Shown piece after piece: positions 20,871 through 30,902 of a DNA stretch of 36,166 nt. A program made the translations under genes and the position numbers. How positions within the stretch are numbered: position 1 is the stretch's first letter; the number at the start of each line of letters is the position of its first letter. The stretch spans positions 1-36,166 of the forward strand of contig JBBHKE010001152.1 in assembly GCA_037447655.1 (NCBI GenBank), in the 5' to 3' direction. A model generated the notes under the pieces. It did not search any database. It was not told where the DNA came from and worked only from the letters and a program-made list of their open reading frames with translations. The stretch comes from Zygnema cylindricum. Taxonomy: Eukaryota; Streptophyta; Zygnematophyceae; Zygnematales; Zygnemataceae.

Positions 20871-21776
20871 TACTGTACGACTGTACTGTTCTGTACTGAA
20901 CCTTACAATTTTCGGGGCCAAGAGGGTCGAGGAAGCGCACGCGTACTCTTGCAAACTTTTCGTACGATTCACTAATTACTGTAATCAGTAATGACCTCTC
21001 CTTGTTACAGATATTCCATTTAGACTTTCAGTTTGAATAAGGGTACGACCCCATGTACTTTTAACTTAGCGAACTTATTTTGTTTTTAAGCGCGGATCCG
21101 GCGGACCTAGATTTCAAGTGTCTCTATGTGTTTATTCAAAATTGTTACTTAAGTATGTGACGATTGTGTACGTCGACAATGCCCGTGATGGCTGTCACTG
21201 TGTACAATCTGTCATGCGCACCGTATTTTTCGAAACTTTTTGAAGCGTCGCAAGACATATCGTAATTTTTGAAACGATTTGGCATGTCGCATGTCATTGC
21301 ATGACATCGTAGACGCACAACCTTGCAGCCGTGCCGGTACTACATGCCTTTGCGTAAACCTCTCTTTTCCAGCCGCCATGACTTCGCAGCTTTTTCACCT
21401 TTACGTGAAATGACACTACACCATCGAGACCCCTTACAAAAAAAACCGTACAAGGTGCATGCGGACAAAAACTGACAACCGTGTATTTTTTTCCGTCTTA
21501 AAAAATATGAAAACTTTTCACACGTGATAATTTATTTTCATATTTGCGAAAACGGTCCTACTTTATCTAAAACACATCCCCGAAGTGTTTTATGATAAGT
21601 TTGAAGATGACATGACAGTGGGTCGAAAAAACACAAGACGACAAATTTTTGTACGTCCTAAGTTCGAGGATGACGCAAATTGTACTCTACAAATTGTTTA
21701 TGTCTTCGTACTTTTGCAACTTTAGCAGTACGATGTTAAGTTATAAATGAAACCGACGGAAAAAAACCTGTACTTA

Positions 21777-22933
21777 GGGTGCGTCTCTATGTACTTCAAA
21801 CTTAGGGAATTTACTTTGTTTTTTATCGGAGATCCGGCGGACCCGAATGTGTTTCGGGTATCCCTATTTGTACCAAACGAAGTTATCAGTTAAGGGCGTG
21901 ACGATTTTATACGTCGACAATGCCCGTGACGGCAGTCAACAGTGTAAAATATGTGATGACGCATGTTATTTTTTGTAGCTGCTTGTGACGTCGCATGAGT
22001 TTTCGTGACATTGTAGACGTACCGCCTTCCAGCCTGTGTTGTTTCACGGTTGATGAAGATGCATTTTGCCTTTGCGTCTCCCGTTTGTCGACGTGAAATG
22101 GCATCTGAATATTGAGACCCCTCGGGAAATAAAATTCGTACCAGGCGCAAACGGACAAAACCAAACATATTGTGTACTTTAACTCGTCGTACCAGAACGC
22201 AAACGGACAAAACATAACGGATCGTGCAATTTTCGTCGTCGCTTGAATTCTTTTGAAATTTTTGGAAAACTTTTTACACGTGCGAATACGTGTTCCTATT
22301 TGTTTTTCGAAAATACTTTGTTTTAAAACACAACGACCCTGTGTTTTAAAGAAAAGTGTGAAGATGGCGTTTTTTGGCGTGGCCGTGGGTCGAAGAACAC
22401 AAAACGACTACATTTAGTACATTTTAAACTCGACAATGACGCAAAATGTACTTTGCCTTTTTTCTATTTTTTTGTACGGTTGAAACTTATGCGGTACGGC
22501 TCTAAGTTTTACAGGAAAACGACAGAAAAAAACCCTTACTTTGGCACATAGAGACCATAGTTCAAAAGTAGGCGTTTCTATCGTAAGTCTTTTGTCGGTT
22601 CCTTCACCGTAAGTTGTGTTATAGACTTTTCATGTGATCTTCTTAGATTGCTACTTTGATCAGCGACCGTCCGATCGGCCGAATATGACGGTTTAAATAA
22701 AAAGTCGCTCAAAACTCACAGAAAAAGATTTTTTTGTCCGTTTTTTTTTTCAAATTTAGACATGACGTTTAATTCTCTATCGATCCATGTGCAACTCAAC
22801 CCTGTTACTATTTTATTTCATTTTGCGGCCAATACAATATGGGGCTTAAGGGTATATTGTATTTTTTGTGTACAATAGGCATATTTTATGGGTGTACTTT
22901 CACCTACTTTTGAACTATGATAGAGACGCACCC
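21777..22933. mobile_element. Tourist-like MITE copy 3, host of a hAT-like MITE
   Basis: Left end GGGTGCGTCTCTATGT; right-end complement GGGTGCGTCTCTATGTGCC once the hAT-like insert (22556-22919) and one target duplicate are removed. Flanked by TTA on both sides. Net length 785 bp. Same subfamily as copy 4 at 31879. Confidence 0.87.
22556..22919. mobile_element. hAT-like MITE, 364 bp
   Basis: Ends CATAGTTCAAAAGTAGG and CCTACTTTTGAACTATG are perfect inverted repeats of 17 bp. The 8-bp target duplication ATAGAGAC is exact (22548-22555, 22920-22927). An 8-bp duplication with a CA...TG end is typical of the hAT superfamily. Shortest copy of the family here: a single internal unit of the type that is duplicated in the 457-bp copies. 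Confidence 0.88.
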
Positions 22934-22955
22934 TTAGCCACATGGGGCCGTACCC

Positions 22956-23744
22956 TACGAAACAGTTAGGTCCCGAATCCATTAGCCGGTCCCAATAAAA
23001 GTACGGACATACGGACGTACGAATGTATGTACTGGCCGTGTTATCTTGCAGAATCCTCCATTAGGACGGCTCAGTAAACAACCTCTCATCTTCGTTGGCT
23101 CATTTTGCTTGGTACCACGTAGGTTCGTATTCAAATTCTGAAAATCTAGAAAGGATTATTCAAACTGAATGTCTGAGCGGAATATCTGTCCAGGCAGAGG
23201 TCATCACTAATTAGTGAATCATACCAAAAGTTTGCTACAGTACGGTAATGTACCCGACTACGCGGTAATGTTCTGTTCTAAAAAGCCCTTACGGTTGTTG
23301 GTTTGTTAGTTGTTGTGACTGTGAGCGGAACGAAGTCAACTGACCTCCCTCAGTTAACAAAAGCTCCACCGTGTTACCCTAAGTACATTACTGTACCTTT
23401 TTAGATTCTTGTTTGTACAAGGACGCCGCCACGCATGTACGAAAAATACAATCGCCAAACGCACAAGGCGTACAAAAATAATCGTCTTCTAGACTTCATT
23501 GGTCGACCGTACCATATAGCGGTTATCGACGGGTAAGCTGACGGTCCCTCTCGTCCTCGACTTCTCATGAGCAGTTGGAACGTTTAACGTCCCTAGCGAC
23601 AAAACTTATTGAAAACGTACGATTAAAAGTACGGAAAATTGAAGCTGTACCCGAATTCGTTTAATTCTGCCGAAATGTGCGGCCAATCAAGAAGCCGAAC
23701 CAACCATATGGACTTCAGACTCTGAAGTCCATATGGTTGAAGTC
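22956..23744. other. Non-coding stretch between MITEs
   Basis: Contains the right foldback arm (23157-23235), many GTACG-type words and a perfect 39-bp palindrome at 23701-23739. No ORF of interest. Confidence 0.4.
23701..23739. repeat. Perfect 39-bp palindrome beside a MITE end
   Basis: Arms 23701-23719 and 23721-23739 are perfect 19-bp inverted repeats around a single C (CAACCATATGGACTTCAGA on the left). It ends five bases before the hAT-like MITE at 23745. The word TGAAGTCCATA occurs both in the right arm and across the MITE boundary. Confidence 0.9.
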
Positions 23745-24201
23745 CATAGTTCAAAAGTAGGTGAAAGTACACCCATACAATATGCCTATTGTACACAAAA
23801 AATACAATATACCCTTAAGACCCATATTGTATTGGCCGCAAAATGAAATAAAATAGTAACAGGGTTGAGTTGCACATGGATCGATAGAGAATTAAACGTC
23901 ATGTCTAAATTTGAAAAAAAAAACGGACAAAAAAATCTTTTTCTGTGAGTTTTGTGCGATGTTTTATTCAAACCGTCAGATTCGGACGATCGGGCGGTCG
24001 CTGATCAAAGTAGCGATCTAAGAAGATCACATGAAAAGCCTATAACACAACTTACGATAGGACTATCGTCAGATTTGGACGATCGGACGGTCGCTGATAA
24101 AAGTAGCGACTTAAGACGATCACATGAAAAACCCATAACACAACTTACGATGAAGGCGCCGACAAAAGACCTACAATAGAAACGCCTACTTTTGAACTAT
24201 G
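23745..24201. mobile_element. hAT-like MITE, 457-bp copy
   Basis: Same 17-bp ends as 22556-22919. The inside carries two tandem versions of a ~93-bp unit (GATCACATGAAAA and ACACAACTTACGAT recur). Flanks TTGAAGTC and CTTCAGAG do not match directly, so the target duplication is not evident here, unlike the other three copies. A CTTCAGAC at 23713-23720 is the nearest match to the right flank. Confidence 0.88.
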
Positions 24202-24999
24202 CTTCAGAGCCTAGACCGCCTCTTCCGGCACCTACCTTAGATCGTCACAATCGAGCCTGCCAAGTGGCAAACAATATGTCGCTGTCCAGACACATGTGAA
24301 CATCCTCGTGTAGTGCGGCCGCACTTGCGGATGGATGACAACGTTGGTTTGAGCTGCTACAAAACGTTTATGGACGGTCTCGTTTTTTTTTTTTTTTTTT
24401 CCCGGTGAGAGTTTCAAATTTCGTTTTTTTATAAGTTGACGGCCACATTGGAGGTGTCGGCCGGCATAAACAAATTGGCTACGGGCGGTAAAAGGTGTAA
24501 ACGTGTTGACTGTAGGCTGTAGCCGGTAGCAGTATGCAATAGCCAATAAGGTACATTTTGAGGTCAATGTACGTAGATTGTACGTTTTTTTTGCCGAAGC
24601 CTTACGTAAATTTATCCCAGATACCTGTACAAACTGTACGATTTTCCGTCAAAACGATGGCATATCTTCGATAGTGTAATTACCCAGGTTAATAAAGTCG
24701 TACAATGTTTGTCTACCGGCCAGGAGGGTTCCCATTAAAAGGTATTCTCCAGCTTCCACGTTCTACTTCTACAAAAATGGCCACCTTTATCATCCACGTG
24801 GCCTGTCCCACATGTGTGAACCTATTATGCCCAATAAAATAAAGCCTCGTTGTCCTCGCTGCTAACCGTTCTGAACCCATAAATCGATTATTCCCAGCCA
24901 TTTTAAAAACCTCACATACGTCTTCCACAACTTAATCTCCTCAGCCTTACGTACTCCGAACCTTTCCGACGCATCTTATTACTACAGGACAGTACAGTA
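24202..24999. other. Upstream region of the kinase gene
   Basis: No ORF of note. A run of 18 T lies at 24383-24400. A palindromic G-box CCACGTGG lies at 24794-24801 with an E-box-like CACATGTG shortly after. Several AATAAA-like words (24834-24845) are present. Some of this is likely promoter, but the transcription start is not determinable. Confidence 0.4.
24794..24801. promoter_or_regulatory. G-box CCACGTGG
   Basis: Perfect palindromic CACGTG with flanking C and G, about 940 bp upstream of the kinase ATG. This core binds bZIP and bHLH factors in plants. A single site can occur by chance. Confidence 0.35.
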
Positions 25000-25217
25000 C
25001 CACCGTGAATCGCTATTAGCGTCGATGTTTTTTTCGCCACTTAAAACATCTTTTCTCCGTACACACTTGTCGGATTTTCAATTTGAGACCTTCAATTGGA
25101 AGCTGAGAATGTTAACTTTCAATATCAACCGCCAGATACACAATCCTACAAGTGTGTACGGAGAAAATATGTTTTAAGTGGCGAAAAAAACATTGACGCT
25201 AATAGAGATTCACGGTG
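25000..25217. mobile_element. TA-type hairpin MITE upstream of the kinase
   Basis: 218 bp. Left end CACCGTGAATCGCTATTAG and right end CTAATAGAGATTCACGGTG; the inverted repeats extend about 80 bp each, through TTCGCCACTTAAAACAT and CTCCGTACACACTTGT. TA lies at both ends (24998-24999, 25218-25219). The RNA form would be one long hairpin. It lies 524 bp upstream of the kinase ATG, in the promoter or 5' untranslated part. Confidence 0.85.
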
Positions 25218-25571
25218 TACTGAAGCAATTCCTTACCATTTCCGAACCTGGAAAAGTTCTGCTTCAATTTTCCTGTATCGCGAGTCGCTGGCCGCCGTCG
25301 TATCCTCCAACGAAATCGGATTCTCCAACAGCAATCCTTGCAGCCCCTAAAGTCGGCAATGCTCTTTTTCGCTCGAATTCTTGCCGGCTGCTGACAATCT
25401 CCGCCGTTAAAAATTCAGAAGTGAAACTTTGACGCTGCCCGCCGTGCAGACGGGCAGAAATTGAAACTTTTCTGTGTTTGACCGGAAATCTTGTAAGAGC
25501 TGCAGCAAGTTGCAACGAATGAAGCTGTTCGGTTCAAATTCCTGAGCAACTTTTAGGGCCAAATTATTGAT

Positions 25572-25667
25572 ATGCCTCACAAATGGAAAGCTCCCCTGTT
25601 CTTTCCAACGATGGCATGGACATGTGTGATAATGACTCTAAAACTATCTCTCGAAGTACATTGGTAG
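25572..25667 (+). other. Upstream ORF before the kinase (31 codons)
   Basis: ATG at 25572 to TAG at 25665-25667, ending 73 bases before the kinase ATG. If the spliced leader includes it, translation of the kinase could be damped. If the AG at 25737-25738 is a true acceptor, this may be intron and irrelevant. Confidence 0.25.
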
Positions 25668-25695
25668 TTCTTTGACAATTGTCAGTCAAAGAACT
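25666..25695. promoter_or_regulatory. Hairpin just upstream of kinase ATG
   Basis: AGTTCTTTGAC (25666-25676), loop of 8, GTCAAAGAACT (25685-25695): a perfect 11-bp stem 46 bases before the ATG. It could affect translation or splicing, or be chance. Confidence 0.4.
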
Positions 25696-25740
25696 TTGCT
25701 TTAAGAAACTCGAAAGAATAAAGTATCTGTTTTTCCAGCC

Positions 25741-27825
25741 ATGGCTACCAATAATACTGCTCTTCCCTGGCAAATTTTTCCTCTGACAACTGCCATTATT
25801 GAGGATGATTATATTCTGGATCACATTATTGGCAGAGGCACATTTGGTGTGGTTAGAAAGGGCATACATCGCATTACCGGACAGCTTACAGCTGTCAAAA
25901 TTGTCGCAAAAACCAAACTATCCACACTAAATGACGTGGAAGATTTGAAGCAGGAAGTGGAGATTATGCAGTCATTGCCAAGGCATGGAAACATTGTAGA
26001 GCTCCTTAACGTTTATGAAGACAAGGAATTCTTATATTTGGTAATGGAGTTTTGTAAAGGAGGAGATTTGTTAGATTTTCTAAATTCTCCATCTTTGGCT
26101 GCTGTTGGTGGATTTTCGGAAGTGGAAGCTGCTGAGATTTTCTACCAAGTCGCAGAAGCAGTGGCTCATTGTACGGAAAATGGGATAATGCATAGAGATT
26201 TGAAGCCAGAAAATATACTTTTTGTGGAACCCTTTGTTTTCAATGGCCAATGTAGGAAGGGTCCGAGACATAACGGTGCATTGTACGGAAGAAATAAGCA
26301 GCAGCAACAGGCCGCGAATTTGAGCAACCAGTCTTTAATTATCACTCAATTGAAGGCAAAAGTTCAATCTGAAGATAAATCTGATGCAGAAAGAATAACA
26401 GCTGTTTTGCAAAACTCTGAGACTCTGGTTAGGGAGGAAGATTTGGAGTGCGAACACATCAACAATTATGCAGAAACGGAAGGAGGGAGAAGTTTTGGAG
26501 TGAGGGAGACACGGAAACCTGCAAGAGTGAAGTTAGGAGATTGGGGTCTTGCTGTGAAAGTAAGAGAGGGAGAGCTTTTTGATGGCATGGCCGGCTCAGA
26601 CCCCTATCTATGTCCAGAAATGATATTGGAAGAATTGTACGGAATTGAGGCGGATATATGGAGTTTAGGGGTCCTTTTATTCATTCTCTTGTCAAGAAAG
26701 TTACCTTTTAGTGTAACAGGAGATGGTCAGGAGGTAGGAGACAGCTGTCAGAAAATGAATTATGGAGTTTCAGGAAACATTGACGGAGAATTAAAAGAAA
26801 ATTCTGATAAAAGTCAAATTAAAAGCGTTAAAGGTGAGCTTTTTCATAATATTTGTGAGGGACGACTGGATTTTGATTCGGCGCCATGGATTTCAATTTC
26901 GGATGAAGCAAAAGATCTGGTCTCGAAAATGTTGTCTGTTGACAAATGCAGGCGTCCTAAAGCACACGAGATTCTCAAACATCCATGGATGCAACAAGCC
27001 AGAGCTGTAATCTGTACAAATTTTGGATCTCCTGTCACAAGAGAACCCGGAATAATTCCCTTGGCAGAACTTAGGAGACGAAGTTGCGACAATTTGCCAG
27101 GTCTTGCTTTTTTGACATCCAATCATCTCTGGTTAAACAAAAGGGCAGGCCTGGGAGGTGCACGAGAATCTCACACACTTTCTACTCCGTCGACAGTTGT
27201 CACAAATACAGAGTTTTTATCTACAACGCATGCGGGAGGCGAAGTTTCCAAAAACTCTGAAACAATAATTGACGAAGTAATCAACAAACCAATTGAGGAG
27301 CCAACAGCAGAAATTCATTCACTGAAAGATCTTGGAACTCCGGAAATACGTTTGTCTTCTCTTTCTGTTCCATTCCCGTGCTTACCTGTGAATCAGCTAG
27401 TACATTATGAGGAAGATAAATTTAAATCTGGTGGACTTCCTGAAACCTCCAAAGCCTTACGAGCTTCTGTCAGAGCTTCTATTTTTTCCGAGCCTGTTGG
27501 ACCTTCTGGATCTTCCGATTCTTCTAAATCTTCTACAGTGGATTTTGGATTGTCCAATTATTCTAAAACTTCTAGAGTTCCTGTTTCTTCAGGAGGTTTT
27601 AAATCATCCAATTGTTTTGAACCTTCTCCGGTACCCTTCCGTTCCTCTAATTCACTTGTGAGCGCCAATGGTTATTCAGGATTAGATAGTTCTGGCAGTT
27701 TTTTGGCCACTTGTCGGGGACACTCGCCAACTTCAAATTTGAAAGATTTGTCGACTTCTCGCCTTGGTTCAACTCTTAGACTACACGATTTCTCTCTCAA
27801 CTACCGTCCCACATTACAGGCATAG
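25741..27825 (+). CDS. Ser/Thr protein kinase, CDPK/PEPC-kinase-related type
   Basis: 694 residues, no intron in the ORF; ATG in good context (CCATGG). Kinase domain about 24-417: glycine loop GRGTFGVVRKG (31-41), catalytic lysine K53, helix-C glutamate near E72, HRDLKPEN (151-158), then the metal-binding motif as DWG (267-269) instead of DFG, CPE (291-293) in place of APE, DIWSLG (305-310) and RRPKAHEILKHPWM near the end. Between HRDLKPEN and DWG there are 108 residues, about 95 more than usual, with a QQQQ tract; another ~30 extra residues follow LPF. The GLAVKV...GMAGS pattern and LDFDSAPWISISDEAKDLV resemble plant PEPKR2 and CDPKs, but no EF hands are present. The tail (about 430-694) is serine-rich and likely disordered. 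It probably phosphorylates proteins in cytosol or nucleus; substrate unknown. Pyrimidine-rich TGTTTTTCCAG at 25728-25738 suggests a leader intron or an upstream exon. Confidence 0.88.
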   Translation: MATNNTALPWQIFPLTTAIIEDDYILDHIIGRGTFGVVRKGIHRITGQLTAVKIVAKTKLSTLNDVEDLKQEVEIMQSLPRHGNIVELLNVYEDKEFLYLVMEFCKGGDLLDFLNSPSLAAVGGFSEVEAAEIFYQVAEAVAHCTENGIMHRDLKPENILFVEPFVFNGQCRKGPRHNGALYGRNKQQQQAANLSNQSLIITQLKAKVQSEDKSDAERITAVLQNSETLVREEDLECEHINNYAETEGGRSFGVRETRKPARVKLGDWGLAVKVREGELFDGMAGSDPYLCPEMILEELYGIEADIWSLGVLLFILLSRKLPFSVTGDGQEVGDSCQKMNYGVSGNIDGELKENSDKSQIKSVKGELFHNICEGRLDFDSAPWISISDEAKDLVSKMLSVDKCRRPKAHEILKHPWMQQARAVICTNFGSPVTREPGIIPLAELRRRSCDNLPGLAFLTSNHLWLNKRAGLGGARESHTLSTPSTVVTNTEFLSTTHAGGEVSKNSETIIDEVINKPIEEPTAEIHSLKDLGTPEIRLSSLSVPFPCLPVNQLVHYEEDKFKSGGLPETSKALRASVRASIFSEPVGPSGSSDSSKSSTVDFGLSNYSKTSRVPVSSGGFKSSNCFEPSPVPFRSSNSLVSANGYSGLDSSGSFLATCRGHSPTSNLKDLSTSRLGSTLRLHDFSLNYRPTLQA

Positions 27826-29207
27826 CAAAGAGTAGATTTCTGCTTTTTTTGGGGGGGGGTAAGCAAAGACTTTTTTCTATTGCAATGACGTTTTTCAGCC
27901 GGAGGATAAAATTTTGTTACAACGGTTCTTTCTGAACTTTAGAGGGTTTGGTAAAAGAAAGGAGGATTTTACGATGTTTTTTTTAAGGATAACTCGTATG
28001 GAAGGTGAAAAGTAGAAGCGGGAGTTGGAGGTAGATAGGATTTCCACTTTTTTTTTCTTCTCGCGACGTCTAGTTTCAATATCCGTCTTTGCAAGTTCAT
28101 TTATCCTGAAACTGGAGGAAGAAGAGTATTTCTTGTTTAAATGGTGAGTTTTTATTCTTTTCACAGACTTGTGGTATTGTATTGCTGATGATATTGTTTG
28201 GTACAGGGCATTTTGAATTGAATTGTAGAATTGTTGAATGGTATCTGTTTAAAAAACGAGGTTTTTTCGTTTAGTAGTATTTTCCACAGCATTTATGTTG
28301 AACCCTCTGATTTCACTGTCATGTTGACCCTGTGGACTGTTTTCTGTGTGAGAGAAAAGTTCACAAATGTTGTAAGAGAGTTCGTCTGTTTGTCCTTTGA
28401 ATTGCTAAACTATCTTAATTCTTCTAATTGCTCAAGTTTCTAAACTAACTATCTTTTTCTTTTGTTTGTATGCAGCTCTTCCTCCAAAGCATGTTTCCTC
28501 ATTTCCTTCACGCCTTTACCGCCTTCCTAACCCAGAAGGGAGCACTTTTTTGCCCTGTTTTTAAGAACAATTCGATGGACTTGTTGCAAAGCAACTTGAG
28601 TTCCAATCCATGGTTACTTATGTAGAGTTTTTGATCTTTTGGAAGTCTTATCTTCTAGATTAGTAGAGTTTAACAGCAAAAAATCTTCGGCTTTTGTCAA
28701 TCATGAAGTGATTGAAGTTTTTTTTAAGTTGTTCCCTTTTCATGTTAGGGTTGTTAAGGTTGTACGTTTAGAGTTTGTCATGTAGTGAATGCAGGGTTTA
28801 AGACAACAACGTCGTTGCTTTGTATGCCCTTTCTCATTTTTGTTATTATCATTTCTTTATTCGTTTCTAAATGATTTTGGTCCTGCAAAAAAGTGACCTG
28901 AATCTGTTGAAAAACAACCTTTCTTATTGCTTAAAACTGTTGTGTTTCTCTCTTGAGTTTTGGACAGTCTTCCAGTTTTTTTTTTTTGGTTGTTGTTAGA
29001 GCAGTTGAATGTTCTCAAAGTACAGTTTGATGTACGTTTTATTTGTACTATTTTGTTGTTGTTTTGTTTGTTTCTGTTTTTTCTTCTGAAAAATGTGCGA
29101 GGATTCCTGGGATTTATCGGTTGTCGTTATTATCCAACGCTCCAGTTGGTAATCGTGATAAATTAGTCCGTCACCGTCAAAAAATACACTTTATGATGAA
29201 TAAAAAT
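27826..29207 (+). other. Probable 3' untranslated region and downstream flank of the kinase
   Basis: T-rich sequence without a convincing ORF. A run of nine G follows the stop (27851-27859). GTGAGT at 28144 and TTTGTTTGTATGCAG ending 28475 look like donor and acceptor of a 332-nt intron, which would lie in the 3' untranslated part. A polyadenylation site cannot be fixed. Confidence 0.4.
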
Positions 29208-29893
29208 CATAGTTCCAAAGTAGGGTGAAAGTAGGCCCATACAACATGCCTATTGTACGCAAAACATACAATATGCCCTTAAGACCCATATTGTATTGGC
29301 CGCAAAATGAAAAAAAATAGTAACAGGGTTGAGTTGCACATCGATCGATAGAGAATTAAACGTCATGTCTAAATTTTGAAAAACATTCGGACAAAAGATT
29401 ATTTTTCTGTGAGTTTAGAGGTACTTTATATTTAAACCGTCAGATTTGGACGATCTGACGGTCGCTGATCAAAGTAGCGATCTAAGAAGATCACATGAAA
29501 AGCCCATAACACAACTTACGATAGGACAATCTGTCATATTAGCGCCTGCAATTTTGAAGGCCACACTAAATAAAGTCTCAAATTGACCAACCAGGCAGTA
29601 TGGGACGATAAAAAAACATTATTCCACACTGCCAAAAATATGCAAAAAAGTTGCCCGTCCACGTTTTTTTAATCCGGGTTTTCTTTCCCGCGGAATGTCT
29701 GCGCCGTGTCAGTTCGCTAAAAAAATTCATCCGGCGGCGTGCGCTGTACTATGATCATACGTCAGATTCGTACATTCGTACAGGGGTGTGCACAACGCAC
29801 ACACATACAGTATGCCTACTCTGCGCGAGTTTGGTGCCAAGTATTTTGCACCTACCAAAGGCCTACCATAAAAACGCCTACTTTTGAACTATG
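29208..29893. mobile_element. hAT-like MITE, 686-bp copy with replaced interior
   Basis: Ends CATAGTTCCAAAGTAGG and CCTACTTTTGAACTATG, flanked by an exact 8-bp duplication ATAAAAAT (29200-29207, 29894-29901). The left half matches the family up to about 29530. The stretch about 29540-29850 is unrelated to the other copies, so this copy carries foreign or lineage-specific DNA. Confidence 0.87.
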
Positions 29894-29901
29894 ATAAAAA
29901 T

Positions 29902-30902
29902 GGTCATTTTGGTAGTTTTCCTGGTTTTCTTTTAATGGTATATTAAAAACTAAATTTCAAAGTCTCACCATTAGTATTTTTTTTCAGTAACGAGGATTCC
30001 CTGCAGATTTCCGCGACTCAACAGCCGGTAATATCGGGCATTTGAAACGTATCGACAAAGTAGAAATGTACGGATGTCGATAATAGTTCAAAATAAGTAT
30101 AATGCAAATGCATAACAGACTGTACTTGTTTCAAAGTCTCTTCGACTCAAAAATTATTGTTGGCTGAGTAAAAAGGACAAATGTGAAGAACCCGTAAAAT
30201 CTTGTTATTGATGATTAAACGTAAAAACTCTTAGGGCTGGGCTCCATGGCCCATGGAGCGTCTGTTTTAGGTCTTAAAACGTACTTTTTGGAGAAACTCG
30301 ACAATGATTGGTAAAGCTGGCAGGAAATTGGGTGGGCCTGTCATTGACACGTGTAATTCTGGCAATAAATGAAAAACAAGATAAACACTAAAACCATAGA
30401 TGTCTCATGCGCATAAAACGCACGCATGAAACGCCAAAAATAACGAATATGTGCATGAAACAAAGTTCAAAAATTATAGAATGGGTTGACCGACTTTGAC
30501 TACAAAATAAAAATAAAAATTTTAAAATAGTAAAACATTTAATCGATAGCGAAAAATACAATGACAACTTAATCAAAATTTCAAAAGTTCTAAACGAAAA
30601 CCAGCGACGACGCAGTCTCTTCACTGGACGCTGAACCTGCAACCAGCGATCAGACTGTCACCTCGCCAGCGACCAGACTGCCTCGGCGCTGGACACGTCG
30701 CCAGCGCCGGCGTCTTCCCGGCGCCGTGTCGGCGCCAAGTCAGCGTCGACGCCCTCCCTGCGCCATGCCTGCGCTTGCCGCTATTACAACATGTCACCAT
30801 TCACAAATTTACAATCAAAGCAAAAAATAACCATTTTTGAATGTCAAAATTAAAAAATGACAAAATCATAATTGAAAAAAAAGTATCCATTTCTGTATGT
30901 CA
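29902..30902. other. Non-coding stretch with a palindrome and a GC-rich CAGCG cluster
   Basis: GCTCCATGG-C-CCATGGAGC at 30241-30259 is a perfect 9-bp-arm palindrome. 30600-30785 is GC-rich with irregular repeats of CCAGCGA and GGCGC words, standing out from AT-rich surroundings. No gene recognised. Confidence 0.4.

Larger units (their letters stand above)
21041..22955. mobile_element. Tourist-like MITE copy 2, host of copy 3
   Basis: Left end GGGTACGACCCCATGT after TAA (21038-21040). Right-end complement GGGTACGGCCCCATGTGG, followed by TAC (one change from TAA). Copy 3 (21777-22933) sits in its right terminal region, flanked by TTA (21774-21776, 22934-22936). Removing copy 3 gives a 755-bp element with well-matched ends. 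Confidence 0.85.
20951..23235. repeat. Degenerate foldback, arms 20951-21040 and 23157-23235
   Basis: The reverse complement of 20951-21040 matches 23157-23235 (TATTCAAACTGA, GGAATATCTGT, GAGGTCAT, AATTAGTGAATC, AAAAGTTTGC in order), roughly 75-80%. Tourist-like copy 2 is inserted at the inner edge of the left arm. Without the insertions the loop would be about 200 bp, so this was probably a hairpin MITE or inverted duplication. Confidence 0.6.

Noticed and set aside
29651-29887. 78-codon open frame
   Set aside because: Lies in the variable interior of a hAT-like MITE with no recognisable motif.
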